In this document: positions 25,183 to 32,749 of the stretch, one piece after another | Layout of the letters: every line of letters starts with the position of its first letter | How positions within the stretch are numbered: position 1 is the first letter of the stretch | DNA from: an uncultured Clostridia bacterium | GTDB lineage: Bacteria; Bacillota; Clostridia; TANB77; CAG-508 | Direction of reading: 5' to 3' | NCBI GenBank assembly: GCA_944391835.1 | Contig: CALXVA010000008.1 | Coordinates: 1-32,749, forward strand | Length of the DNA: 32,749 nt | Translations under genes and position numbers: made by a program | Notes under the pieces: generated by a model | Databases searched by the model: none | Seen by the model: only the letters and a program-made list of their open reading frames with translations | What the model was told of the DNA's origin: nothing

Positions 25183-26434
25183 ATTAAACGAAAATTTTTT
25201 GAAACTAAAGGATAGCTATTTGTTTTCAGACATAAATAAAAAAGTAAAAGAGTATACAAAAGAAAACCCTGATGCAAATATAATAAAATTAGGAATAGGA
25301 GATGTTACAAAACCAATACCAAGTGTAATAGTAGATGCAATAAAAAAATCGGCAGATGAGATGGGAAATATAAATACATTTAAAGGATATGGACCAGAAC
25401 AAGGTTATGACTTTTTAAAAGAGAAAATAATAGAAAATGAATATAAAAACATTGATATAAAAATGGATGAAATATTTATATCTGATGGAGCAAAATGCGA
25501 TACAGGTAATATTATTGAAATATTTAATAAAAATATTAGGGTAGGAATAACAGATCCAGTATATCCTGTTTATTTAGATACTAATGTTATGTATGGAACA
25601 GCAGGTAAGTATGATGAGAATACAAAACGATATGACAATATAATTTACTTAAATGCAACAGAAGAGAATAACTTTATACCAAAGCCGGATGAATTAGAAG
25701 AAATACCAGATTTAATATACATATGTTCTCCAAATAATCCAACGGGAGTAGCAATGAATAAAAGAATATTAAAAAGTTGGGTAGAATTTGCTAAGCAAAA
25801 TGGAAGCATTATTTTATATGATTCAGCTTATGAAGCATTTATAGAAGAGGACGACATTCCACATAGCATATACGAAATAGAAGGTGCAAAAGAAGTAGCA
25901 ATCGAATTTAAAAGTTACTCGAAGACAGCTGGATTTACAGGGCTAAGGTGCGCATATACGGTAGTGCCCAATGAGTTAGTTGTTAAATTGAAGACAAATT
26001 TGACTCATATAACTGGTAAAGACTCAAGTATAAGTATAAACAAACTATGGAACAGAAGAATCACAACAAAATTTAATGGGGTGTCATACATAATTCAAAA
26101 AGCTGCGGAAGCAGTATATTCAGAAGAGGGAAAAAAGGAAATAAGAGAAAACATAAATTACTATAAAGAAAATGCAAAAATATTATTACAAGGACTAAGA
26201 AAAGCAGGAATAATCTGCTATGGTGGAATAAATTCTCCTTATGTGTGGCTTAAGACTCCAAACGGAATAAGTTCATGGGAATATTTCGAGATATTACTAA
26301 GAAAATGTAATGTAGTTGGAACTCCAGGAGTTGGCTTTGGTAGAAATGGAGAAGGTTATTTTAGATTAACCGCTTTTGGAAATAGAGAAAAAACAATAGA
26401 GGCAATGGGAAGAATAGTGGAAATGTCACTTTAG
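25175..26434 (+). CDS. dapL: LL-diaminopimelate aminotransferase
   Basis: A 419-residue class I aminotransferase that makes LL-diaminopimelate from tetrahydrodipicolinate in one step, bypassing the succinylase and acetylase routes. It has [16 protein letters not shown] and [11 protein letters not shown] at the N terminus, [24 protein letters not shown], and the PLP lysine K250 in [12 protein letters not shown]. It supplies DapF, encoded just upstream. The final codons MSL and stop are formed by the left arm of palindromic repeat copy D, shared with the convergent rnhA gene. Confidence 0.97.
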   Translation: MIKLNENFLKLKDSYLFSDINKKVKEYTKENPDANIIKLGIGDVTKPIPSVIVDAIKKSADEMGNINTFKGYGPEQGYDFLKEKIIENEYKNIDIKMDEIFISDGAKCDTGNIIEIFNKNIRVGITDPVYPVYLDTNVMYGTAGKYDENTKRYDNIIYLNATEENNFIPKPDELEEIPDLIYICSPNNPTGVAMNKRILKSWVEFAKQNGSIILYDSAYEAFIEEDDIPHSIYEIEGAKEVAIEFKSYSKTAGFTGLRCAYTVVPNELVVKLKTNLTHITGKDSSISINKLWNRRITTKFNGVSYIIQKAAEAVYSEEGKKEIRENINYYKENAKILLQGLRKAGIICYGGINSPYVWLKTPNGISSWEYFEILLRKCNVVGTPGVGFGRNGEGYFRLTAFGNREKTIEAMGRIVEMSL

Positions 26435-26477
26435 GGACAGGTCTGTTTATTTCAGACCACTGCCCCCTAAAGTGACA
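26424..26477. repeat. REP-like palindromic element, copy D, joining dapL and rnhA stops
   Basis: The left arm TGTCACTTTAGGG...GGTCTG (26424-26445) and right arm CAGACC...CCCTAAAGTGACA (26453-26477) pair over 13 + 6 bp around a 7-nt loop. Both convergent genes end inside it, each with TCA CTT TAG read from opposite strands. It probably also serves as a bidirectional transcript end, although T-runs are absent. Confidence 0.85.
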
Positions 26478-26901
26478 AAATTGCTTTTCTTGCGAGTTCG
26501 TCGCATCTGTTATTGTATTCGTTATCACTATGTCCCTTTACCTTTATAAAAGTAACATTATGAGTATTGGTAAGCTTTAATAATTCTTGCCATAACTCTT
26601 TATTTTTTACATCACTTTTATCTGCTGTTTTCCAGTTATTTTTCTGCCAATTTGTAATCCAATGTTGTAAAAATGCATTTACTACATAAGCACTATCGCT
26701 ATAAAGTTTAACTGAGCAAGGATATTTTAAAAGTTTTAAAGCTTCTACTACAGCCGTTAATTCCATCACATTATTTGTGGTATCTTTTTTTGAGCCAGAT
26801 ATTTCTTTTTTATTTCCTTTATACATAAGTATTGCACCCCAACCTCCAGGACCAGGATTCCCCGAACAAGCACCATCTGTGTATATTGTAACTTCTCCCA
26901 T
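26467..26901 (-). CDS. rnhA: Ribonuclease HI
   Basis: A 144-residue enzyme that cuts the RNA strand of RNA-DNA hybrids. Asp9 ([14 protein letters not shown]), Glu47 (NNVMELTA), Asp69 (YSDSAYV) and Asp134 (RCDELA) form the metal site, and His124 lies in KGHSDN. It is full length and E. coli-like, including the basic handle region (NWQKNNWKT). The C-terminal SL and stop are encoded by repeat copy D. GGAGG precedes the ATG. Confidence 0.97.
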   Translation of the reverse strand: MGEVTIYTDGACSGNPGPGGWGAILMYKGNKKEISGSKKDTTNNVMELTAVVEALKLLKYPCSVKLYSDSAYVVNAFLQHWITNWQKNNWKTADKSDVKNKELWQELLKLTNTHNVTFIKVKGHSDNEYNNRCDELARKAILSL

Positions 26902-26928
26902 GATAAAAAATAAACCTCCATAAAATTA

Positions 26929-26957
26929 TTGTATATTTTAATATTTTATGATATTAT
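26929..26957 (+). promoter_or_regulatory. Promoter of tmcAL-coaE
   Basis: TTGTAT, a 17-bp spacer, and TATTAT with extended TGa, about 90 bp before tmcAL and divergent from rnhA. Confidence 0.5.
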
Positions 26958-27046
26958 ATCAGTAAATTGATATTTAGACAATATTAAATAACACGAATGG
27001 CGGAATTTCAACAAATTTCGGATAAATATAGAAGGGAGAAAACTTT

Positions 27047-28279
27047 ATGAGCAGAGTTCTAGGAATTATTGCAGAATATAATCCATTTCATAATGGACAC
27101 TTGTACCATATAGCCAAATCAAAAGAAGAAACTGGCTCTCAATATGTAATAGCTGTAATTTCTGGAAACTTTGTACAAAGAGGAAATACATCCATAGTAA
27201 ATAAATGGATTAAAGCAAGAATGGCACTGCTAAATGGCGTTGATTTAGTTATTGAATTACCAACTATCTATAGCATTTCAAGTGCAGAAAACTTTGCAGA
27301 AGGAGCTATAAAAATATTAAACTCCTTAGGAGTTGTAGATACACTATCGTTTGGAATGGAAGCAAAAGATGTATCTACTTTAAACAATATAGCAAATGTT
27401 CTATATACTGAACCAAAAGAATATATTACAATGTTATCACATGAGTTAAAAAAAGGAAATTCGTTTCCAAAGGCTAGAGAAAATGCTTTAATGATGTACT
27501 TAAATGATATAAAAAGATATGCAAATGTAATGGCAGGATCTAATAACATTTTAGGTATTGAGTATTTAAAGGCAATGAAAAAAACAAAAAGTATAATAAC
27601 GCCAGTAGGAATTAAAAGGGAGAAAGTTTTATATAACGATAAATATATTGTAGATGAATTTGCAAGTGCAACAGCAATTAGAAAAATGCTTATGACAAAA
27701 GAACTTAATGATATAAGTAAGGTTATGCCAAGAAGTTCGTATTTACAATTAGGGGAAGAACTTAAACTTGGACATTATGTTATAGATATTTCTAGATTTG
27801 AAAAAGAAATTATATATACACTTAGAAAAATGTCTGTAGAGGAAATTGCGAATATTCCAGATGTATCTGAAGGATTAGAAAATTCAATAAAAAATGCAGC
27901 AGATTCTTGTAATACATTGACTGAACTTATAAATATAGTTAAAACTAAAAGGTTTACTCAAACTAGAATACAAAGAATACTTTTATACAGTTTACTGGGA
28001 ATAACTAAAAAACAAATGGAGATTTCAAAAAAAGTTACTCCTTATGTAAGAGTACTAGGATTTAATAATAAGGGAAAAGAGTTAATATCAGAAATGATGA
28101 GATTAAATCCAAAACTAAATGTAGTAACATCTGTAAAAAAATATATTGATACAGTAGCAAACAAAAACTTAAAAGAAATGTTAGAGACAGATATATTAGC
28201 AACTAATGTATATACTTTAGGATATTATTCAGATTCTTATGCTAACTTAGACTACACAAATAAAATAGAGATACTATAA
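27047..28279 (+). CDS. tmcAL: tRNA(Met) cytidine acetate ligase TmcAL (YlbM)
   Basis: A 410-residue nucleotidyltransferase-fold enzyme that uses acetate and ATP to form N4-acetylcytidine at the wobble position of elongator tRNA-Met. The N terminus GIIAEYNPFHNGHLYHI contains the HNGH nucleotide-binding motif (15-18), followed by SGNFVQRGNTSIVNKW and DLVIELPTIYSISSAENFA. The C-terminal half is helical (tRNA-binding region). AAGGGAG precedes the ATG. coaE follows after a 78-bp gap made largely of repeat copy E. Confidence 0.95.
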   Translation: MSRVLGIIAEYNPFHNGHLYHIAKSKEETGSQYVIAVISGNFVQRGNTSIVNKWIKARMALLNGVDLVIELPTIYSISSAENFAEGAIKILNSLGVVDTLSFGMEAKDVSTLNNIANVLYTEPKEYITMLSHELKKGNSFPKARENALMMYLNDIKRYANVMAGSNNILGIEYLKAMKKTKSIITPVGIKREKVLYNDKYIVDEFASATAIRKMLMTKELNDISKVMPRSSYLQLGEELKLGHYVIDISRFEKEIIYTLRKMSVEEIANIPDVSEGLENSIKNAADSCNTLTELINIVKTKRFTQTRIQRILLYSLLGITKKQMEISKKVTPYVRVLGFNNKGKELISEMMRLNPKLNVVTSVKKYIDTVANKNLKEMLETDILATNVYTLGYYSDSYANLDYTNKIEIL

Positions 28280-28287
28280 AAATATAA

Positions 28288-28347
28288 GCCTGTCCCCAAA
28301 CCCGACAGGAGTGTCGCAAAAGAGCCTGTCCCCAAACCTGACAAAGG
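28288..28347 (+). repeat. REP-like element, copy E (two 36-bp-spaced units)
   Basis: GCCTGTCCCCAAACCCGACA at 28288 is repeated with one change at 28324 (period 36). The first unit folds as CCTGTC/GACAGG. The second runs into AAAGGAGG, the Shine-Dalgarno sequence of coaE. Confidence 0.75.
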
Positions 28348-28357
28348 AGGAAAGAGT

Positions 28358-28957
28358 ATGATTATTGGAATAACTGGTAGTTCTGGAGCAGGAAAAAGTA
28401 CCGTATGTGAATTTTTAGAAAATGAATATAAAGTTAAAGTACTGGATGCAGACAAAATTGCAAGAAAATTATCTAAAAAAGGTACAAGTTATGTTGTAGA
28501 TATAATAAAAATATTTGGGAAGGATATAGTTGATGAAGAGGGAGAACTTAAAAGAAGAAAACTAGCAGAAATTATCTATTCGAATCCTAAAAAGAGGGAA
28601 GAACTAAATAAATGTACTTTTAAATATATAACCAAAGAGATAGAAAAAAGACTAAAGAAAATAGATGACGATACAGTCAAGATTATTGATGCTCCATTAC
28701 TATTTGAAAGCAAATTAAATGAAATATGTGACAAAGTTATAGGTGTAATATCTAAAAGGGAAGTACAAATAGATAGAATTGTAGCAAGAGATGATATAGA
28801 TTACGAACAAGCAGAAAAAAGGTTATTGGCACAACAAAGTAACGAATTTTATATAGAACATTGCGATGATATTGTGGAGAATAATGGTTTATTAGAATTT
28901 GAACAAAAGGTAGAGGCAATAATGAAGAAGTATAAAATTGATAAAAATATAAAATAA
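28358..28957 (+). CDS. coaE: Dephospho-CoA kinase
   Basis: A 199-residue P-loop kinase for the last step of coenzyme A synthesis. It has ITGSSGAGKSTV (P-loop about 7-15), VLDADKIARKL (Asp30), IDAPLLFES and a C-terminal RDDIDYEQAEKRLLAQQ lid. Length and motifs are complete. The Shine-Dalgarno sequence AAAGGAGG forms the end of repeat copy E. A polymerase gene follows after 31 bp, probably in the same transcript. Confidence 0.97.
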   Translation: MIIGITGSSGAGKSTVCEFLENEYKVKVLDADKIARKLSKKGTSYVVDIIKIFGKDIVDEEGELKRRKLAEIIYSNPKKREELNKCTFKYITKEIEKRLKKIDDDTVKIIDAPLLFESKLNEICDKVIGVISKREVQIDRIVARDDIDYEQAEKRLLAQQSNEFYIEHCDDIVENNGLLEFEQKVEAIMKKYKIDKNIK

Positions 28958-28988
28958 ATCCTAGGACAATATTGGAAGGTGTAGCAAG

Positions 28989-30206
28989 ATGGAAAAACAA
29001 AGACAAATTTTGCACGTTGATGTAAATAATGCCTTTTTAAGTTGGACAGCACTAGATAGATTGAGCCAAGGTGAAAAGGTTGATATAAGAGAGATTGAAG
29101 CAGTTATTGGTGGAGATGAAACCAAAAGATCTGGTATAGTTTTAGCTAAAAGTATGAAAGCTAAAAGAAAAGGGGTATGTACAGGAGAAACTTTATATCA
29201 GGCACGTTTAAAATGCCCTAATTTACAAGTCTTTAAAGGAGATTACAAAAGTTATAAGAAGCACTCAAATGATTTATACAAAATCTTATTACAATATACA
29301 GAAAAAATAGAAAGATTTAGTATAGATGAGTGCTTTTTAGATATGACAGATTATTTAGGGAGTGATACATTAATAAATAAAGCTTATGAAATAAATAGAA
29401 GAGTAAGAGAAGAATTAGGCTTTACTGTAAATGTTGGAGTTGCACATAATAAATTACTTGCTAAAATGGCATCAGACTTTACAAAACCAGATAAAGTCCA
29501 TACCTTATTTGAAGAAGAAATACCAACTAAAATGTGGACATTGCCTGTATCTGAACTTTTTATGCTTGGTAAAAAAACTCTACCAAAGCTATATAACATG
29601 AAAATAAAAACAATAGGAGATTTAGCAAAACAAGACAAAATGTTGATGATTAAAAAGTTTGGCAAGCACGGACTTATGATGTGGGAATATTCAAATGGTA
29701 TAGACAATTCAAAGGTGAATTATTTGGAAGAAAAGCCTAAAGGTATAGGCAACTCTGTAACACTTCCACAAGATATTTGTTCAGAAGAAGAAATACAAAG
29801 AGTTCTTTTAACACTTGCAGAACAAGTAACATATAGATTGCGTAGATATAATATGTATGCAAATGTAGTAAATGTTCAGTTACGTACAAAAGATTTTAAG
29901 GATTTTTCGCATCAAAAGAAACTGATGAATCCTGCCTCAAATACTAAAGAAATATATAGCTTAGCTAAAGAACTGTTACACGAGATGTATAAAAAAGGTA
30001 CATTCATACGTCTTGTAGGGCTTAGAGTAGACAATTTAATAGAAAAAGATGAGATGCAACTATCTTTGTTTAGTAATGACGAAGAAGAAAAACAGGAAAA
30101 ATTGGACAAAGTAGTGGATGAACTAAAAAACAAATATGGATATAGTAGCATAACTAGAGCAGGAAAGTTAAATTCTGAAAAAAATATTAGATTAAAGGAT
30201 GTATAA
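28989..30206 (+). CDS. Y-family DNA polymerase (DinB/UmuC-like)
   Basis: A 405-residue translesion polymerase. Its catalytic acids lie in HVDVNNAFLSW (Asp11) and SIDECFLD (Asp113, Glu114). NNAFLSW replaces the more common DSFFA. The thumb/HhH and little-finger regions follow (GIGNSVTLPQDI, FIRLVGLRVDNL). QLSLF at 357-361 is a sliding-clamp binding motif near the C terminus. No LexA-like box was found upstream; the gene seems to be transcribed with coaE. Confidence 0.93.
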   Translation: MEKQRQILHVDVNNAFLSWTALDRLSQGEKVDIREIEAVIGGDETKRSGIVLAKSMKAKRKGVCTGETLYQARLKCPNLQVFKGDYKSYKKHSNDLYKILLQYTEKIERFSIDECFLDMTDYLGSDTLINKAYEINRRVREELGFTVNVGVAHNKLLAKMASDFTKPDKVHTLFEEEIPTKMWTLPVSELFMLGKKTLPKLYNMKIKTIGDLAKQDKMLMIKKFGKHGLMMWEYSNGIDNSKVNYLEEKPKGIGNSVTLPQDICSEEEIQRVLLTLAEQVTYRLRRYNMYANVVNVQLRTKDFKDFSHQKKLMNPASNTKEIYSLAKELLHEMYKKGTFIRLVGLRVDNLIEKDEMQLSLFSNDEEEKQEKLDKVVDELKNKYGYSSITRAGKLNSEKNIRLKDV

Positions 30207-30221
30207 AATATAAAAAAACTA

Positions 30222-30249
30222 TTTACAAAAAAACAAATTATGATATAAT
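30222..30249 (+). promoter_or_regulatory. Promoter of the 30.3-kb membrane protein gene
   Basis: TTTACA, a 16-bp spacer, and TATAAT with extended TGa. Closely similar along its length to the tRNA-Thr promoter at 7411. Confidence 0.65.
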
Positions 30250-30306
30250 TCGATATATAGCAAAAGATAAGACATTATGAAAAAAATAAGAAAGGATGAT
30301 AATATA

Positions 30307-31095
30307 ATGGGGGAAAACGAAGAAGAGAAAAAATTAAATGTTGAGAACGAAGCAAAAATGCAAGAAAATTCAACTGCAAAAGAAGAAACGAAAAAGGAAG
30401 AGGTAAAAAAAGAAGAAAGCAAGGTTACAACTGAAAGAAAAGAGGAACTTAACTTTAAAAAAGTAGAAACTAAAATAAAGAAGTCAAACCATGGTGTGGC
30501 AAAGGCAATACTAATTTTAATAGGACTATTAGTTATAGTATATTTTATATTTGTTATGAGAAATTATTTCATATTAAATAGTATATGTGAAAAAGCAAGT
30601 GAGTATAAAGACGTATCAAATTATACATATCATTTGAAAGGAGATTCAGGAGAATATACTGCTAGCGTAAAGGATAACATTTCCAGAATGGATCAAAGAA
30701 GTTTAGAAAATGAAGATAGGACAATGATAATGTGGTCGGATAAAAATACTGGAGAAACAATTGTAGCATTTCCAAATCAAAAGACAGCTCAAAAAAATAC
30801 ATTATCGCCAGTATTATTTACAGTACCTTTTGAATATGTAAATATGGATAGCCGAATGTTGGGAATGGTGCTTTATACATGGATTTACACAGATGAATTC
30901 GATGGAAAAGAATGTTATGTAATATGTCTAGATAGCAATTATAAAGAATGGGTAGAAAAAGATACAGGACTTGTAGTAAAGAAAGAAAATAATGGTTCAA
31001 CAACAGAAATTACAAACATAGGAATAAATAATGTAGATGAAATATATAAGCCAGATTTAACAGGATATGAAATAACAAACGAAACTCAAGACTAA
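30307..31095 (+). CDS. Membrane-anchored protein with LolA-like exterior domain, function unknown
   Basis: A protein of about 262 residues from ATG 30307 (AGAAAGGA ten bases upstream); ATG 30277 is an alternative. The first 65 residues are highly charged (Lys/Glu runs). One membrane helix (AILILIGLLVIVYFIFVM) follows, then an exterior domain of about 170 residues. The domain pattern (YTYHLKGDSGEYTASV, ending in EWVEKDTGLVVKKEN) resembles the LolA/lipoprotein-sorting-like fold seen in many Bacillota membrane proteins. There is no lipobox. The role is unknown. Single gene with its own promoter and terminator. Confidence 0.6.
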   Translation: MGENEEEKKLNVENEAKMQENSTAKEETKKEEVKKEESKVTTERKEELNFKKVETKIKKSNHGVAKAILILIGLLVIVYFIFVMRNYFILNSICEKASEYKDVSNYTYHLKGDSGEYTASVKDNISRMDQRSLENEDRTMIMWSDKNTGETIVAFPNQKTAQKNTLSPVLFTVPFEYVNMDSRMLGMVLYTWIYTDEFDGKECYVICLDSNYKEWVEKDTGLVVKKENNGSTTEITNIGINNVDEIYKPDLTGYEITNETQD

Positions 31096-31106
31096 TAATA
31101 AAAAAG

Positions 31107-31153
31107 AATAGATTATATGTAAAATAAACCACATTATATAATCTATTTTTTTT
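31107..31153 (+). terminator. Rho-independent terminator
   Basis: AATAGATTATAT pairs with ATATAATCTATT over a 17-nt loop, followed by T residues to 31153. Confidence 0.85.
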
Positions 31154-31170
31154 GTACTTTTCTATTAACG

Positions 31171-31234
31171 AAAGCAATTTGTACCGTCGAGTGAGAAGTA
31201 AAATGCAATTTTGTGAAGTAAAAGCAATTTGTAT
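31171..31234 (+). repeat. Three degenerate GCAATTTGTA repeats
   Basis: AAAGCAATTTGTA, AAATGCAATTTTGTG and AAAAGCAATTTGTAT occur in succession; the last two sit in a 20-bp direct repeat beginning AGTAAAA. They lie upstream of the VTT-domain gene, whose extended -10 (TGtTATACT, 31299-31307) follows. Could be binding sites; function unknown. Confidence 0.45.
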
Positions 31235-31337
31235 TAAAAATTATAACAAGAATTAATCAAAACTTAAGAAAAAATAAATAGTATTTTATAAATTTTGGTG
31301 TTATACTAATAACAGTTTAAATAAAGAAGGAAATAAT

Positions 31338-32051
31338 ATGAGTAGAAGAGTAAAAGTATTTAAATATATTTTAATGATAATAGTAATTGTATTATTAGTA
31401 GGACTAGTAGTGTATCTATTTCCTGTAATTAAGAATCTAAGTACACCAGAGGGACAACTGGAGTTTAAAAATCAGGTAAGTGATATGGGCTTTTTAGGGA
31501 TGCTAGCCTTATTTGGATTACAATTTGCACAAATATTTCTAATAATCCTTCCAGGGGAGCCAATTGAAATATTAGCAGGTATGTGCTACGGTGGAGTAGG
31601 TGGCACACTGTTTATTACTATTTCTGCTTTCTTAATTTCTTTAATGATATTCTTTGCAGTACGAAAATTTGGAAGAAAATTTGTATATAGTTTCTGCAGT
31701 AAAGAAAAAATAGATAAAATAGAAAACAGCAAATTATTTAAAAACCCTAAAAAAATAGAATGGATTATATTATTACTATTTGTAATTCCAGGCACTCCAA
31801 AGGACCTACTTGTATACATAGCAGGACTTTTACCACTAAAACCACTAAGATTTATACTAATATCAACATTTGCAAGACTTCCATCTGTTATTTCTTCTAC
31901 ATTTGCAGGAAGCAATATAGTGGCAGGAAATTGGAAATATAGTTTAGTAATTTATGCAGTTACATTTGCAATAGTAGGAATATTTATATTTATTGTAAAT
32001 AAGTTTGACAAAGACAAAACTGCAGAAGAAGCTATGAGAGTTATTAAATAA
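31338..32051 (+). CDS. TVP38/TMEM64 (VTT-domain) membrane protein
   Basis: A 237-residue integral membrane protein of the DedA-like VTT/SNARE-associated family. It has the first helix at about 9-30, the re-entrant motif GEPIEILAGMCYGGVGGTLF, and the second signature PGTPKDLLVYIAGLLPLKPLRFI followed by ARLPSVISSTFAGS. Family members are thought to scramble or transport lipids or carriers across the membrane; the substrate here is unknown. AGAAGGAA precedes the ATG. Confidence 0.92.
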   Translation: MSRRVKVFKYILMIIVIVLLVGLVVYLFPVIKNLSTPEGQLEFKNQVSDMGFLGMLALFGLQFAQIFLIILPGEPIEILAGMCYGGVGGTLFITISAFLISLMIFFAVRKFGRKFVYSFCSKEKIDKIENSKLFKNPKKIEWIILLLFVIPGTPKDLLVYIAGLLPLKPLRFILISTFARLPSVISSTFAGSNIVAGNWKYSLVIYAVTFAIVGIFIFIVNKFDKDKTAEEAMRVIK

Positions 32052-32135
32052 TTAAAAAACCATAACTATTTCGTATGTATAAAAAAATAAATTTAGGCAA
32101 TACTGTAAATATATTAATAAGAAAGAGGGAAAAAT

Positions 32136-32570
32136 ATGATCACAGAAGACCTAAATTTATTTTTATCTAATTTAAATGTATTTTATAGAAAGCTACAAAA
32201 TTATCATTGGAATGTAAAAGGAGAAGATTTTTTTACTGTTCATGCAAAATTAGAGGAGCTGTATGATGATGTAAATGAGCAAATAGATGAAATTGCAGAG
32301 CATATACTAATAATAGATGGAGAGCCTCTGGGAACAATGCATGACTATTTAGAAATAGCGCAAATACAAGAGGCTCAAAACGAAAAAATATGCTCTAAAA
32401 AAATATTTGAAACAATCTTAAAAGACTATAATATACTAATAGAAAATGCTACTAAAGTAAAAGAAGATGCTGATAATGAAAAGAAATATGCAACATCAGC
32501 CTTAATGGATGAGTATTTGCAAGACTTTAAAAAGAAAGTATGGATGATTAGACAAATGTTAATGCAATAA
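32136..32570 (+). CDS. Dps-family ferritin-like protein
   Basis: A 144-residue four-helix protein. The ferroxidase-type residues of Dps appear in NYHWNVKGEDFFTVH and LYDDVNEQIDEIAEHIL. Dps proteins store iron, consume peroxide and may coat DNA. No long basic N-terminal tail is present, so DNA binding is doubtful. AGAGGGA precedes the ATG. A terminator and a group II intron follow within 105 bp. Confidence 0.95.
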   Translation: MITEDLNLFLSNLNVFYRKLQNYHWNVKGEDFFTVHAKLEELYDDVNEQIDEIAEHILIIDGEPLGTMHDYLEIAQIQEAQNEKICSKKIFETILKDYNILIENATKVKEDADNEKKYATSALMDEYLQDFKKKVWMIRQMLMQ

Positions 32571-32625
32571 ATAAAAAAGAATCTAAACAGACTTAGCAAA
32601 CCAAAATTGATATGAAGGTATAATA

Positions 32626-32669
32626 AACAAGAGAGTTCATGGTTAATAAAGTGAACACTCTTGTTTTTT
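32626..32669 (+). terminator. Terminator downstream of dps
   Basis: AACAAGAG-a-GTTCA pairs with TGAAC-a-CTCTTGTT (one A-A mismatch), followed by a T-run at 32664-32669. It lies a few bases upstream of the intron boundary. Confidence 0.85.
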
Positions 32670-32673
32670 GATA

Positions 32674-32749
32674 GTGCGACAGGCATGTCGTTTAGCTAAA
32701 CGGTGAAAGTCCGTAGTGGAGGTAGATATCGCTAACCACATAGAGAAAC
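32674..32749 (+). mobile_element. Group II intron, 5' end (probable class IIC), partial
   Basis: The sequence opens GTGCGAC, the conserved 5' end of group II introns. It continues with hairpin CGACA-ggca-TGTCG, then CGGTGAAAGTCCG and GTGG...CCAC, as in the start of domain I. It begins ten bases after the stem of the dps terminator. Class IIC introns characteristically insert just behind terminator hairpins, supporting that class. The reverse transcriptase gene and domains II-VI would lie beyond the right edge. Confidence 0.8.

Noticed and set aside
1-32749. CRISPR array, prophage or conjugative element
   Set aside because: No regularly spaced repeats with spacers, no integrase or structural genes; the TraX-like gene is alone and such proteins are common on chromosomes.

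Overview
The window is a low-GC, gene-dense stretch of what looks like a Clostridia-type Bacillota chromosome. The evidence is the AT-rich codon use, strong AAGGAGG-type Shine-Dalgarno sites, sigma-A promoters often carrying an extended TGn -10, DapL-route diaminopimelate genes, a class B sortase, a dockerin module, split transketolase and FtsEX followed by M23 and S41 proteins. Most genes are housekeeping. The accessory-like material is concentrated at 3.5-9.9 kb, in short intergenic repeats, and at the right edge.

Layout. At 1-3.3 kb, on the minus strand, lie tsaE, a tsaB-rimI fusion and a Lon-related protease cut by the left edge. At 3.5-7.4 kb, on the plus strand, lies a secreted glucosaminidase-like SH3 protein whose dockerin tail sits in another frame, followed by a membrane-anchored surface protein with a possible cohesin-like module, an SH3 domain and two cadherin-like domains. 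At 7.5-9.9 kb lie tRNA-Thr, a candidate small RNA, two related 59-nt hairpins, an orphan MazF/PemK-like protein whose promoter overlaps an operator-like dyad, and an HD-domain protein. At 10-16 kb lie ftsY, a UPF0182 membrane protein and split transketolase, followed by a 154-bp element with perfect 31-bp inverted ends. At 16.3-21.9 kb is a cell-division cluster: ftsE, ftsX, two paralogous EnvC/PcsB-like M23 proteins and a CtpA protease. At 22-24.2 kb lie a TraX-like membrane protein, a tRNA-Val/Asp/Phe cluster and sortase B. At 24.3-28.9 kb lie dapF, dapL, convergent rnhA, tmcAL and coaE. At 29-32.6 kb lie a Y-family polymerase, a LolA-like membrane-anchored protein, a VTT-domain membrane protein and Dps. 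A group II intron starts at 32674, directly behind the dps terminator, and runs off the window.

Cell-envelope work dominates: precursor synthesis (dapF-dapL), septal hydrolase control (FtsEX and M23), a surface hydrolase and anchor pair, and a sortase. A second theme is translation and tRNA modification (tsaE, tsaB-rimI, tmcAL).

The most unusual feature is a family of small GGGACAGG/TGTCACTTTA palindromic repeats at six junctions (about 1.4, 14.0, 16.3, 19.2, 26.4 and 28.3 kb). They sit between stop codons and the next Shine-Dalgarno sequence. In three genes they supply the last sense codons and the stop. No transposase for them is present in the window. All assignments come from reading the sequence; no database search was run.
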